Assembly: GCA_003175865.1 (NCBI GenBank)
Contig: PSRF01000274.1
Span: 1 to 13,181, forward strand
Source of the DNA: Blastocatellia bacterium
GTDB taxonomy: Bacteria > Acidobacteriota > Blastocatellia > Pyrinomonadales > Pyrinomonadaceae
Direction: 5' to 3'
DNA: 13,181 bases
The first letter of the stretch is position 1, and each line of letters begins with the position of its first letter. Positions 1 to 8,485 of this stretch are shown one piece after another. The notes beneath the pieces are model-generated. The model had not been told where the DNA came from. It made no database searches and saw only the letters and a list, made by a program, of their open reading frames with translations. The position numbers were made by a program, and so were the translations under genes.

Positions 1-1
1 T

Positions 2-1444
2 TGAGACGGCCTCTAAGAGATTGTTTACTCCGCCATAATCAGCGAGCCCATGTTTGTTTGTGTCGAGTGCTCGCCAGTGCTCCGCGTAAGACACCAAAAG
101 ATCCAGAACTTTCTTTCCGCCGACTATCTTGTCCAACCATGCTTTGTCTCCAGTCCAACGTAGGTATTCGCTTGCCATGCGAGACATTGCAAAGTCGTTT
201 ACTGAGTACCATGGACCAATACCAACTCCGGTAAGAAACTCGGTACCAAAGTGCTGATGTATATCCACTGTCATCCATGTTTCCATCATTCGCCGCAATA
301 CGGCCGGATCAAGCATGGCGAGCAACATGGCACTTAAACTGATGTCCCAGAGAAAGGTTGCAGTCTCCCAGTACCGCGGAAGTAAGGTTACGTACGTTGT
401 GCCGTAAACTGAGTACGGCGTAGTGCGTTTGAAATAAACAGCACTCATTACGGCGGTGTGATAGAGCCGCTTCAAACTTTCATCCGAAGTAACGAGCGTC
501 GGCAGGTAACCAGAGAAGCGATCGTTGTTGGGAGTAAACGCCGCTTTCAGTTCTGCGTTCCATTCGTCGGCAGTCGCCCTGGCAACCGAGTCGAAACTGT
601 TGATTATGGCGTCGAAATTCTTCTCAACAAACGCCTGGCTTTCGCCGAGGGAGTTTACAAAGACTATTGATTTTGATTCGTTTGGCCCAAGGTCGAAACT
701 GTAAATGAGCCATGATGGAAGAATGAGGTCAGCCTTGGGAGATGAACCTTGCAAGACCCAAGCTTCACTGTGTAATGCTTTGCAAAGAATCGCACCTCGA
801 GCAGTATCGACAGTCCGCTCATTGTCGAATTCGCCGGGCGATGCAGCGCCATTCCACGGCGTTACCGATTTTGCTGCCCCACCATTGACGGCCAACTTGA
901 TTTCGGTTTTTTGACGACTTGATGATTTGTTGGTGACAGTTAGCTTGACAGCAACCGCCATTGTTTTAAACGGAACGACGGTGACACTTTTCAACTCAAG
1001 GTTCTTAAAAACGGCACGACGCTCGATCCGGTCAGGTTGCCAAACAAACTCAATTGGTGTCTTCGTAGAAGCAAAGTATTCACCATCGATAAACAAAATT
1101 CCGGTTAACAGCTCTCCACCAGAACCGAGTGGTGCCACATTCATCTCGCCCTGAGCAAATGGTGGAAACGCGATACTTCTGACAGCCGCGACGTCCATGG
1201 CTGCTTGAGCACAACCCCACTGATTCGTAAGACCCGGCGGATTGAACAAATCGCCAAACTTATGGGTCATGACAATGCTACGCATCGAATCAATCGTCGG
1301 AATACTGGGCAGTGCCTGCGAAGCCGGTTGGTCCATTTCCTTTGCAGTCAGTGCTAAAACGGTATCGGTCTTTGATAGGACCGCAGCTGATACACCACTC
1401 GCAGCAGTAAGTTTTAAGAATTGTCTTCGCTTGAATTTACCCAT
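2..1444 (-). CDS. Tat-exported six-hairpin glycosidase-like protein (partial, C-terminus off the left edge)
   Basis: An open frame of 481 codons runs from ATG at 1444 to the left edge with no stop. The N-terminus has a clear twin-arginine signal (K-R-R-Q-F-L-K at residues 5-11, then a hydrophobic stretch and a likely VLA cleavage site near residue 31), so the protein is probably exported folded to the periplasm. Residues about 40-270 look like a beta-rich domain. The region after about 300 looks alpha-helical, with PRYWETATFLWDIS at 356-369, a GPWYSVNDFAM segment further on, and LADYGG near 467-472. Aromatic-acid motifs of this kind suit an (alpha/alpha)6-barrel glycosidase (MGH1/GH63/GH15-like fold). 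I cannot name the family; E360, D367 and D469 are possible catalytic residues only. It follows the GH38 gene by 12 bases with no strong ribosome site, which suggests translational coupling. Probably it works on the same glycan as the GH38 enzyme. Confidence 0.8.
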   Translation of the reverse strand, partial: MGKFKRRQFLKLTAASGVSAAVLSKTDTVLALTAKEMDQPASQALPSIPTIDSMRSIVMTHKFGDLFNPPGLTNQWGCAQAAMDVAAVRSIAFPPFAQGEMNVAPLGSGGELLTGILFIDGEYFASTKTPIEFVWQPDRIERRAVFKNLELKSVTVVPFKTMAVAVKLTVTNKSSSRQKTEIKLAVNGGAAKSVTPWNGAASPGEFDNERTVDTARGAILCKALHSEAWVLQGSSPKADLILPSWLIYSFDLGPNESKSIVFVNSLGESQAFVEKNFDAIINSFDSVARATADEWNAELKAAFTPNNDRFSGYLPTLVTSDESLKRLYHTAVMSAVYFKRTTPYSVYGTTYVTLLPRYWETATFLWDISLSAMLLAMLDPAVLRRMMETWMTVDIHQHFGTEFLTGVGIGPWYSVNDFAMSRMASEYLRWTGDKAWLDKIVGGKKVLDLLVSYAEHWRALDTNKHGLADYGGVNNLLEAVS

Positions 1445-1456
1445 CTTGGTTTGTTT

Positions 1457-4351
1457 TTACTTGCCTCTGTCAATCTCAATGCGGATGGTAGCGGTCGCAA
1501 AGGGATCGAGACGCACTGTTAGTGGCGAGACACTTCCGATTTTTTCCAATTCGATGTCCTCTGTCAGATTCATCCGCGTTGCTTGTTTCACCGGCACCGG
1601 TAAATTAATCCTTACTTCGGTTGCCCGTCCTGCGAATTCATGCAGCCGTATCGTGTACAGCTTGTTGAGTTGCGGATCCAGAGGCGTTGCACTCACTTCG
1701 CCGTGAACCACCGTATCAGACAGAGGTTTGATTGAAACAATTTGGACGTTGGGCTGATCTACGTTGAAGAAGCTCCGATCAGGCGCACCAGGAGGCGTAC
1801 CGACATAGACAGCTCGCAACCTCAGATTGAACTCAGCCCCGAAACGCCATGCGGTAACCGTGTCCCATTTTCCGCCCGCTCGTATCGCGTAATCGAAAAC
1901 ATTGCGATCACCGAGTCCAGGCTCGACTGTCGCCATGTTTACTACACCAAGATCATGCGTATCGGCTTGCTCAGTGTGACGCAACGCGCGCGAGTAGATG
2001 GTGGCCTCGGGAAGTGGAAACTTGCCAGTGTACATTGCGGGGAATTCCTGAGGAGAACCCTTCGGTAAAAGTTTGGAATTGACGAATCCGGCGTAAGCAA
2101 AGTGGAAAGTCTGACGATGGGCCAACATCGCCGTCGCGTTACCATCTGTGAGACCGATCAGGTGTTGAGTTGTTACCGAATCCTGCCTCGCACCAGGAAG
2201 ATAGTCATCCGGCAGCGTGTCGAACCATTTCTGACCGCCGCGCATGATCTTTAAATTGTCTTTGGAGATAGAGAATGGAAAGGAGAAATAGTAACTATCA
2301 CTCCAGTTATTACTTCCACCGGGAAAAGGTAACCGCGATCCGTCAATCAAGTTTGAAATTTCAGCTCGGTCAAGGCCATCGTAGAGCCTGATGACAGTTG
2401 CCGAAAAAGCCGCTCGCGGACGCATGACGGAAATCTCGGTCAGTTGTCTTCCTTTCTTGATGGTTATGATGGGCGTTATTGGCGTGGACAAACGCGAGGC
2501 GGTCGAACCTTCGACTCTTAACAAATCATTGAACGGTAATTCACCTTTATCGTTGACGATTTCGCGCTGTAATCGAAGGTCATAAATGCTCTGAATATTT
2601 CCATCAGGTCTTACCTTGATACGGTAGTTTGCGTTCGAAGCTTCAACTGATCCGCTTACTGTAGTGAGTGTCGTTTCGGCCTTGCCGGGAGCAGTGGTGA
2701 CGGTAAAGGTCTTATATCCAAGCGCAGGAACACCTTTCGCGACAAACAACACATTACCCTTCTCATCGATATCGAAGGCAACTGGTTGTTTGCTCACGTT
2801 GTCGGTTAATGATGCAACGCGCAAATCCTCGCGTGGTGACTGGATCTCAACTACGTCGTTACGCTGCCACGATAGGCCGTTATAGACCACCATGTTCCAT
2901 TCATTTGCGGAAGTTTGCTTAAACGGTTCGTCATACCTCGAGGCCTGGGCCAACAGAGCCAGGCCACGAGAAAAAAGATTCTCAACTTCTGATTCGGCCT
3001 GTTTCATGTAGCGCACATACTGTCGATTCTGCTCTTCTAGTGGCAGTCGATCATTCAATTGTATCCAGCCAGTATTTCCAGCCCCACTATGCTCGTCGTA
3101 GGTAAACATCCAGTCGTAAAGAGATGCCATATTGCCGACTGGATACGGAATGCTACGCGTCATCGACAAGCCGCTCCAAAGAGTCTCGGCGGCAGGAGTC
3201 TGCTCATGGGCAAACCTGGCCAGAGCGCTGATCAAAGGCGACTGAGTCTTAGCTTCGGACCACAAGCCGGACCACTCGCCACGATACGTAGGAATCTCGG
3301 ATTGGTACTTGCTCTCCATGGCTTTGAAGAACTCAGGTGGAGTCGCGATCTTCAACTGAATCTCCGGATGATTTATATTCCAGAGCTTGACTGCCTTTTC
3401 GAGACTCCTAACGTTCGTAGGTTCTACAAAATCATGCGCGAACATGACCATGACTGAATCGTACTTGTACCCACCGGCGTTGTAACGATTGAGCAGTTCG
3501 GTTACACCTTCTTCCATCTTTTGCAGATCCGTTTTTGGACCCGCATTTGGATTGAACATTTCGTAAGGCGTCTTGTTCGTATATGGATCCAGCGAGTAAG
3601 GATCAAGGTAGAAGTCGGTCATGCCCTCAACATAACCGCCGCGTTTACCCTGGCTAATCCATATGAGAACCTTACTACCGTCTGGAGACTGCCAGTAAAA
3701 AGGCACTTTGCCCGGAGCGAGCGTGGTTGCAGAAGCGAGGAAAGTGTTCGCCCCGGTAACGAGATACTTAGTTCCGCTGTTGGCTAGTACCGACGGTATC
3801 GACGTTGGATGACCTGGAACATCGTCCATCAATGCGAGCTGCGACTCGACACCGTAAGTGCGCTTAAGGACGGTGTAGTCGTAACACATGCGATTGAGCT
3901 CTTCTGCACCCATAAAGTCGGTGTGCATGCTGCCCCAAGCAGTCGAGAGCGCAATGCGTCCAGATTTTATTAGTGCTACGAGACGGGCAATCTTTGCGTT
4001 GTCTTTCGGTAAAACAGAGGTTGCAGGCTTTTGACGCTTGAGCCATTCATTGACTTGCCAAACACTTTCGATGGTCCAACGGAAATCGGGATCAGATTCG
4101 GCTACACGAATGACCTCATCGATGTGTCGTGCCGCACGTTCGCGCACCTGATCGGGTGGTTCGACAAACCCAAAGTCGTAATGACTTGTAGGAATGATGT
4201 AAACAGTCTTGATCGGACTGTCAGGCAGCCGTGCTTTTGTCGGAGTCTGAGCAGCGACGGTGATTGCGATGAGCGGAACAAAAAGCGGCAACCACCGGAA
4301 AACCCAGTAGCTGCCGCTTTGTGCTGTCAACTTTTTGCCAGCCAGAAGCAT
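1457..4351 (-). CDS. Exported glycoside hydrolase family 38 (alpha-mannosidase-like) enzyme
   Basis: The 964-residue protein begins with a signal peptide (hydrophobic core about 17-33, likely cut after A34), which points to the periplasm. GH38 enzymes are zinc-dependent retaining alpha-mannosidases. The N-terminal family motif appears as SHYDFGF with H57 and D59, the expected metal ligands. The nucleophile region reads MDDVPGHPTSIPSVLANSG (175-193), making D177 the likely nucleophile by alignment to the classic D-x-F-G-H. FYWQSPDGSKVLIW (218-231) matches the family's following strand. The usual HHDAITGT zinc motif is replaced by YDEHSGAGN (418-426), with H421 the likely ligand. The middle and C-terminal thirds look beta-rich, as in the family. 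Length suits full GH38 proteins. The start lies 16 bases after the receptor gene, with AAGGAC about 10 bases upstream. Specificity for mannose is inferred, as the motifs are divergent. Confidence 0.87.
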   Translation of the reverse strand: MLLAGKKLTAQSGSYWVFRWLPLFVPLIAITVAAQTPTKARLPDSPIKTVYIIPTSHYDFGFVEPPDQVRERAARHIDEVIRVAESDPDFRWTIESVWQVNEWLKRQKPATSVLPKDNAKIARLVALIKSGRIALSTAWGSMHTDFMGAEELNRMCYDYTVLKRTYGVESQLALMDDVPGHPTSIPSVLANSGTKYLVTGANTFLASATTLAPGKVPFYWQSPDGSKVLIWISQGKRGGYVEGMTDFYLDPYSLDPYTNKTPYEMFNPNAGPKTDLQKMEEGVTELLNRYNAGGYKYDSVMVMFAHDFVEPTNVRSLEKAVKLWNINHPEIQLKIATPPEFFKAMESKYQSEIPTYRGEWSGLWSEAKTQSPLISALARFAHEQTPAAETLWSGLSMTRSIPYPVGNMASLYDWMFTYDEHSGAGNTGWIQLNDRLPLEEQNRQYVRYMKQAESEVENLFSRGLALLAQASRYDEPFKQTSANEWNMVVYNGLSWQRNDVVEIQSPREDLRVASLTDNVSKQPVAFDIDEKGNVLFVAKGVPALGYKTFTVTTAPGKAETTLTTVSGSVEASNANYRIKVRPDGNIQSIYDLRLQREIVNDKGELPFNDLLRVEGSTASRLSTPITPIITIKKGRQLTEISVMRPRAAFSATVIRLYDGLDRAEISNLIDGSRLPFPGGSNNWSDSYYFSFPFSISKDNLKIMRGGQKWFDTLPDDYLPGARQDSVTTQHLIGLTDGNATAMLAHRQTFHFAYAGFVNSKLLPKGSPQEFPAMYTGKFPLPEATIYSRALRHTEQADTHDLGVVNMATVEPGLGDRNVFDYAIRAGGKWDTVTAWRFGAEFNLRLRAVYVGTPPGAPDRSFFNVDQPNVQIVSIKPLSDTVVHGEVSATPLDPQLNKLYTIRLHEFAGRATEVRINLPVPVKQATRMNLTEDIELEKIGSVSPLTVRLDPFATATIRIEIDRGK

Positions 4352-4367
4352 TCAATTGGAGTCCTTG

Positions 4368-7300
4368 TCAGAAATTGTATCTCGCAGAGATCTGGATCTG
4401 ACGCGGTCCACCCGGACCAAGTAGACCACCGAGTTGATTTCCAACTGTGGAAACGCTTTGGCCAAACAGTGCGGTCGGATTCAGGCTGCCACTGAACTGA
4501 TCGGCAGTGAGACCACCAGAAGGATCCGCGAAGTTTGCGTGATTGAAAAGATTGAAGAATTCGAACCGCAATTGCAGACTCTGAGTCTCGGTTATCTTTG
4601 TATCTTTCGACACCGAGAAATCAACCTGCGCAAAGCCAGGTCCACGAAGTGCATTACGTCCAAGGTTACCGAACGTTCCCGGAGCAGGCAGTGCAAAGGC
4701 GTTTGGATTGAATTGATTCTTCGGAAGATTGTAGTTGGCCGGTCGTAGCGGGACACCTTCAATTAAGTTCGGCCTTAATGCTCCACCGAAAATACCTCCG
4801 GTGACCGTGACGTTAACCGGAAAACCGGTGCGCATTTGGGTCAGCGTGTTGAGCTGCCAACCATCGGCAATCCAACGCGGAGTTCCATCACCAAAAAACT
4901 GGCGAAGCGACGGAACATCGTAACCAGCGTCGAAAGTAAAATTGTGCCGAATGTCTGCATCGCCACTGGCGCGGTCGGCGTTCAGATCCTTATAATTTTG
5001 ATAGTCCTTGAAGAACCCGATCACATTGTCGATCTCGTGAGACCAGGTGTAATTGGCATTAATGCGCAAACCTCTGGTCAGATTTCTCTTAAACGTTGCT
5101 TGCAGTGCGTTGTAGTTGGATTGTGGATAGGTTCCTACGTCCAGGATATTGCCAACGCCAGGAATCGGTTTGGTGCCAAACGCGTCGAGATTCGGATTAA
5201 TATTTCGTGGTGTAACCACTCCATTTGTCAGAATGTCGAGCACGTGGTTGCCAACATAACCAACCTGCAGAATGCCAACCTTTACGTCCTGCTGAACATT
5301 TAAGGACCAATGCTGAGCATAAGTCGTCGGAAGATTGGGATTTATCATCATGACCTGTCGTCCCTCTAATCCAACCGGCACGAACTCGGCGGGTTTAATT
5401 GGATACGACGGGAAAAAGATTTGCACCGACGGGAAAGTATTGATTTGTGGAGATCCAAAGCTGGCTGGCAGTTCTCGATCGTAGAAGATTCCATAACCGC
5501 CATGCAGCACAGTCTTCTGAGTGCCGAAGATGTCCCAGGCAAAGCCGAGACGTGGTCCAAAATTATTCTTGTCCATGTTGTAAATCTTCTGGCCCAGCGG
5601 AGTAAAACTCTTGGTGGCCAAAATGAAGTTCTGCAGTCGACCTTCGGCCTCGCGACTGACACTACTGATGTCGTAACGCAATCCGAGGTTGAGCGTCAGG
5701 CGTGGACGCGCTTTCCAGTCGTCCTGGACAAAGAACGAATAGTTTTCATTGGCGTAGCTGAGCTTAGGATTGCCTGAGCTCTGGCCAATGAGAGCAGCGG
5801 CGTTCGCAAAATCAGCCCCACTAAAGAAGAACAACGTGTACTGGGTGACCGACTCAGCGTCGCGACGATTGAGTCGGATGTCGGTTCCAAACTTCAGAGA
5901 ATGGTTACCCTTCACAGTACTCAAGGTATCCAGGAACTGATAGACAGTATTGGTGCGAAACTGATTGAACTGTGCTGGACCAGGACCTGCGATTGAAGCG
6001 TCAGCAAACAGAAAGTTGAAAATCGGTTCCGTAGATGGTCCAGCACTCGGGTTGGTGACGTTTCGATTAATACCAAACGCAGCTTCATTGACAGTCGTGC
6101 TCGACAATGTGTAGTTGTGCGAAAGCTTAAATAGCTGAACTCGGAGAGTTCCATCTGCGACCTGATCGGTTCCCACACCGTAAGGGGTGGTCGTATTTGA
6201 ATCGTTTATGTTGTATCGCAGCGAAAACTGGCTTCGATCACTGTAGTGATAGTCGAGCTTGACTGAGCCGGTATCTTCACGCAACTTTCCATTCTTCAGA
6301 ACACGAAACTCGCCATATTCAGGGGCCGGATCAGCATCGACGTTCAGAAAATTGTTCGTATTTGGCAGTGGTAGCGTCGATAGTGCATGGCTCAAAGATG
6401 GCACAAACTCGGTACGGAAGGATGCGGTAGGAGTGTAGCCTCGAAATAAGCTCCCTCGTGTTTGCCGCACGCCTTCATAGTTTCCAAAAAAGAACAGTTT
6501 ATCTTTGACTATCGGACCACTGACATTGCCACCAAACTGATTCAGGCGAAACTTATTCCGAGGGAAGCCCGACTCATTGTTGAAAAAGTCGTTCGCATCC
6601 AGGGCCTCGTTACGGAAATAGTCGAACACGCTTCCATGAAAGTTGTTTGTACCCGATTTCGTGATGGGATTAATTACTGAGCCGATGGCCTGTCCGTATT
6701 GCGCTGAATAGTTTTGTTCGACTACCTGGATCTCTTGAACACTGTCCATACTGACTCGGTTAACGCGAGACTCAATTCGTCCCAGAACGTTGGACGTTCC
6801 GTTCAGGTCAACTCTGCCGGCGTCGATGCCATCTACGAGAACACTGGTGCCACCAAAAGTCGACGGAATACCGTTGACGCTAGTCTGAAACTGATTCGAC
6901 GTTTGAACTGATCCGGGAACCGTTGAAAGAAGTCCAGTGAAGTCGCGGCCGTTTACAGGAACATTGGCGACTCTAGCTGATGTAATCGTATCTCCAATGG
7001 TTGAAGTTTCTGTCTCAACATTCGTCTGAGCCGCAATGAGAACGTTCGCACTAACGGCGCCCACACCCATTTGCAGATCCATTCGTAATCTGTCGCCAAC
7101 TGCGAGCCTGACGTCATTGAGGGTCGCTTCCTGGAAGCCAGTGGCACTCGCAATGATTCGATAAACTCCAGTCGACAGTGACAGTGCCTCGTAATACCCT
7201 TCGTTGTTAGCCTGCACTGTCCTTTTCTCATTTGTACCTACGTTGGTAACGGTTACCGTCGCTCCAGGGATTGCGCTTCCATTTGAGTCCTGCACAACTC

Positions 7301-7409
7301 CAACGATCGAACCTGAGTTCGACTGCGCTAAAACGCCGACTGTAAAGATGCACACAGCGACGATCAAAAAACTTACTTGCTTAATAATGCTGCACAACTG
7401 TCTATTCAT
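4368..7409 (-). CDS. TonB-dependent outer-membrane receptor, Oar-like, with N-terminal carboxypeptidase-regulatory-like domain
   Basis: This 1013-residue protein should take up a large substrate, probably an oligosaccharide, through the outer membrane using TonB energy. It has a signal peptide (1-28, ending VLA), a carboxypeptidase-regulatory-like beta-sandwich at about 32-112 (GSIVGVVQDSNGSAIPGATV, and GYYEALSLSTGVYRI), then the plug at about 130-260 (PVNGRDFTGLLSTVPG, LVDGIDAG, EIQVVEQNYSAQYGQAIGSV, ITKSGTNNFHGS). A long beta-barrel follows, with FGGNVSGPIVKDKLFFFGNYEG at its beginning. The chain ends ARYNF, the terminal aromatic residue expected of outer-membrane barrels. I chose ATG at 7409 because GGAGG sits 6 bases upstream and a good signal peptide follows. 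The frame is open up to 7625, but that extension would overlap the preceding gene. I see no SusD-type partner and no clear TonB box. The substrate is inferred from the flanking hydrolases. Confidence 0.93.
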   Translation of the reverse strand: MNRQLCSIIKQVSFLIVAVCIFTVGVLAQSNSGSIVGVVQDSNGSAIPGATVTVTNVGTNEKRTVQANNEGYYEALSLSTGVYRIIASATGFQEATLNDVRLAVGDRLRMDLQMGVGAVSANVLIAAQTNVETETSTIGDTITSARVANVPVNGRDFTGLLSTVPGSVQTSNQFQTSVNGIPSTFGGTSVLVDGIDAGRVDLNGTSNVLGRIESRVNRVSMDSVQEIQVVEQNYSAQYGQAIGSVINPITKSGTNNFHGSVFDYFRNEALDANDFFNNESGFPRNKFRLNQFGGNVSGPIVKDKLFFFGNYEGVRQTRGSLFRGYTPTASFRTEFVPSLSHALSTLPLPNTNNFLNVDADPAPEYGEFRVLKNGKLREDTGSVKLDYHYSDRSQFSLRYNINDSNTTTPYGVGTDQVADGTLRVQLFKLSHNYTLSSTTVNEAAFGINRNVTNPSAGPSTEPIFNFLFADASIAGPGPAQFNQFRTNTVYQFLDTLSTVKGNHSLKFGTDIRLNRRDAESVTQYTLFFFSGADFANAAALIGQSSGNPKLSYANENYSFFVQDDWKARPRLTLNLGLRYDISSVSREAEGRLQNFILATKSFTPLGQKIYNMDKNNFGPRLGFAWDIFGTQKTVLHGGYGIFYDRELPASFGSPQINTFPSVQIFFPSYPIKPAEFVPVGLEGRQVMMINPNLPTTYAQHWSLNVQQDVKVGILQVGYVGNHVLDILTNGVVTPRNINPNLDAFGTKPIPGVGNILDVGTYPQSNYNALQATFKRNLTRGLRINANYTWSHEIDNVIGFFKDYQNYKDLNADRASGDADIRHNFTFDAGYDVPSLRQFFGDGTPRWIADGWQLNTLTQMRTGFPVNVTVTGGIFGGALRPNLIEGVPLRPANYNLPKNQFNPNAFALPAPGTFGNLGRNALRGPGFAQVDFSVSKDTKITETQSLQLRFEFFNLFNHANFADPSGGLTADQFSGSLNPTALFGQSVSTVGNQLGGLLGPGGPRQIQISARYNF

Positions 7410-7415
7410 CTTGCG

Positions 7416-7420
7416 CCTCC
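7416..7420 (-). promoter_or_regulatory. Ribosome binding site deciding the receptor start
   Basis: A perfect GGAGG on the minus strand stands 6 bases before the ATG at 7409. It lies in the 22-base gap after the binding-protein stop, and supports the short start of the receptor over the upstream ATG at 7625. Confidence 0.8.
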
Positions 7421-7431
7421 AAAGTTTCTTC

Positions 7432-8469
7432 CTACACACGCGTGCACTCGCTCTTACCAGAAAGAGCAGCCATAGCAGCGAAGTCAGGAGTCCATGCATT
7501 TCCTCTCTTGGGATAAAGTTTTTCAAGCACTGATGGAGTAGCTGCAACTGTCGGAATAACGTCGCGTAACGGTGTTGCCTGCCCGTCGCAGCACTTGATG
7601 AGGTTATCCACGCATCGTAGGCCAACGTATTCCGGAAACATCGCGGCGCTAACTTTCAACGCTTCGCGACGCATTAGCCACTCCTTTTCGTGGTCACCTG
7701 CCAGGCCAAATCCGGCGATGACAATTCTTTCCGGATCAAATCCGGCTTCGAGGTATCCTTCGTAAGCCCCCTGGCCTGTCTCGTCATCCATTGCAAAAAT
7801 CACATCTACATCACCGGTTTTGCGCAATGTTTCAAGCGCGACTCGGTGAGCCACTTCAGGAGTGGCTTCGCCGTTGATGCTGGCAGCCACGACAGCGTCG
7901 GCTTGAACTGTCTTGACGCCATCAACAAAACCTTCACTGCGTAAGAGGCAGGGACGTAACGCCGGCAGCCCAACGTCAAGAATGCGTAGTGGACCATTCG
8001 CGGCGGTCACGTTATGTCCGACCCAGAACCCCAGCTCGAATCCCGCGTCGTAATCACAAATCGCCACCAGGGTTTTCATTCCTTCTACCGGATTAGCTTC
8101 GATGACAACTGGCTTGCCGGCTTGTGCAGCCATCTCGAGAACTGGTTCAAGACCAGAGGTCGCCGCCGGTGTCAACAAGAGAGCATCAACTTGCGGTAGC
8201 ATCTCGCGCGCCTGGTTGATCTGATTTTCAACGCTCTTGCGCGCATCCTGCACTAGCATCTCCGCACCGTACTGAGCAGCGCGACGTTTAAGTATTTCGA
8301 TGACGATTTGATACCAGATATGAAAGCTGTAGTTAGTTAAGTAGCCGATGCGCCCTGGCAGCTTCCGAGCTGATACCAGCGGAACGGCCTTGATCGCATC
8401 GTCAAGAAAAGGTGGTGGCGTATATACCGCTGTCTTTGGTTCTACTTCGACCTTTGCTGGATTGTTCAT
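7432..8469 (-). CDS. Sugar-binding protein of the periplasmic-binding fold (RbsB/Peripla_BP_4-like) without a signal peptide
   Basis: The 345-residue protein has a type I periplasmic-binding fold over about residues 38-310. It shows RIGYLTNYSFHIWYQIVIEILKR as first strand and helix, VDALLLTPAATSGLEPVLEMA, AGKPVVIEANPV, DYDAGFELGFWVG, VDVIFAMDDETGQGAYEGY and IVIAGFGL, the usual order for RbsB-like proteins that bind simple sugars. Unusually, the first 37 residues are polar and proline-rich (YTPPPF), with no hydrophobic signal, lipobox or helix-turn-helix. It is therefore neither a normal periplasmic binding protein nor a LacI regulator. There are no ABC permease or ATPase genes nearby. Start: tandem ATGs at 8472 and 8469 are preceded by GGAG, 2 and 5 bases away respectively, so I prefer 8469. 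The open frame extends to 8574, which would overlap the dehydrogenase. Possible roles are a cytoplasmic sugar sensor or carrier; this is inference. Confidence 0.85.
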   Translation of the reverse strand: MNNPAKVEVEPKTAVYTPPPFLDDAIKAVPLVSARKLPGRIGYLTNYSFHIWYQIVIEILKRRAAQYGAEMLVQDARKSVENQINQAREMLPQVDALLLTPAATSGLEPVLEMAAQAGKPVVIEANPVEGMKTLVAICDYDAGFELGFWVGHNVTAANGPLRILDVGLPALRPCLLRSEGFVDGVKTVQADAVVAASINGEATPEVAHRVALETLRKTGDVDVIFAMDDETGQGAYEGYLEAGFDPERIVIAGFGLAGDHEKEWLMRREALKVSAAMFPEYVGLRCVDNLIKCCDGQATPLRDVIPTVAATPSVLEKLYPKRGNAWTPDFAAMAALSGKSECTRV

Positions 8470-8485
8470 CATTACTCCGTGTTCA

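Noticed and set aside
1242..1706. Plus-strand open frame of 154 codons across the GH38/Tat-protein junction
   Set aside because: Both minus-strand genes here are strongly supported; the plus-strand product looks like a shadow translation.
4031..4495. Plus-strand open frame of 154 codons
   Set aside because: It spans the junction of the GH38 and receptor genes on the opposite strand and its product shows no domain-like pattern.
7410..7625. N-terminal extension of the TonB receptor frame to ATG 7625
   Set aside because: It overlaps the binding-protein gene by about 190 bases, and the ATG at 7409 has a perfect GGAGG and a signal peptide right after it.
7432..8469. LacI-type regulator
   Set aside because: The ligand-binding fold fits, but there is no room for, or trace of, a helix-turn-helix in the first 37 residues.
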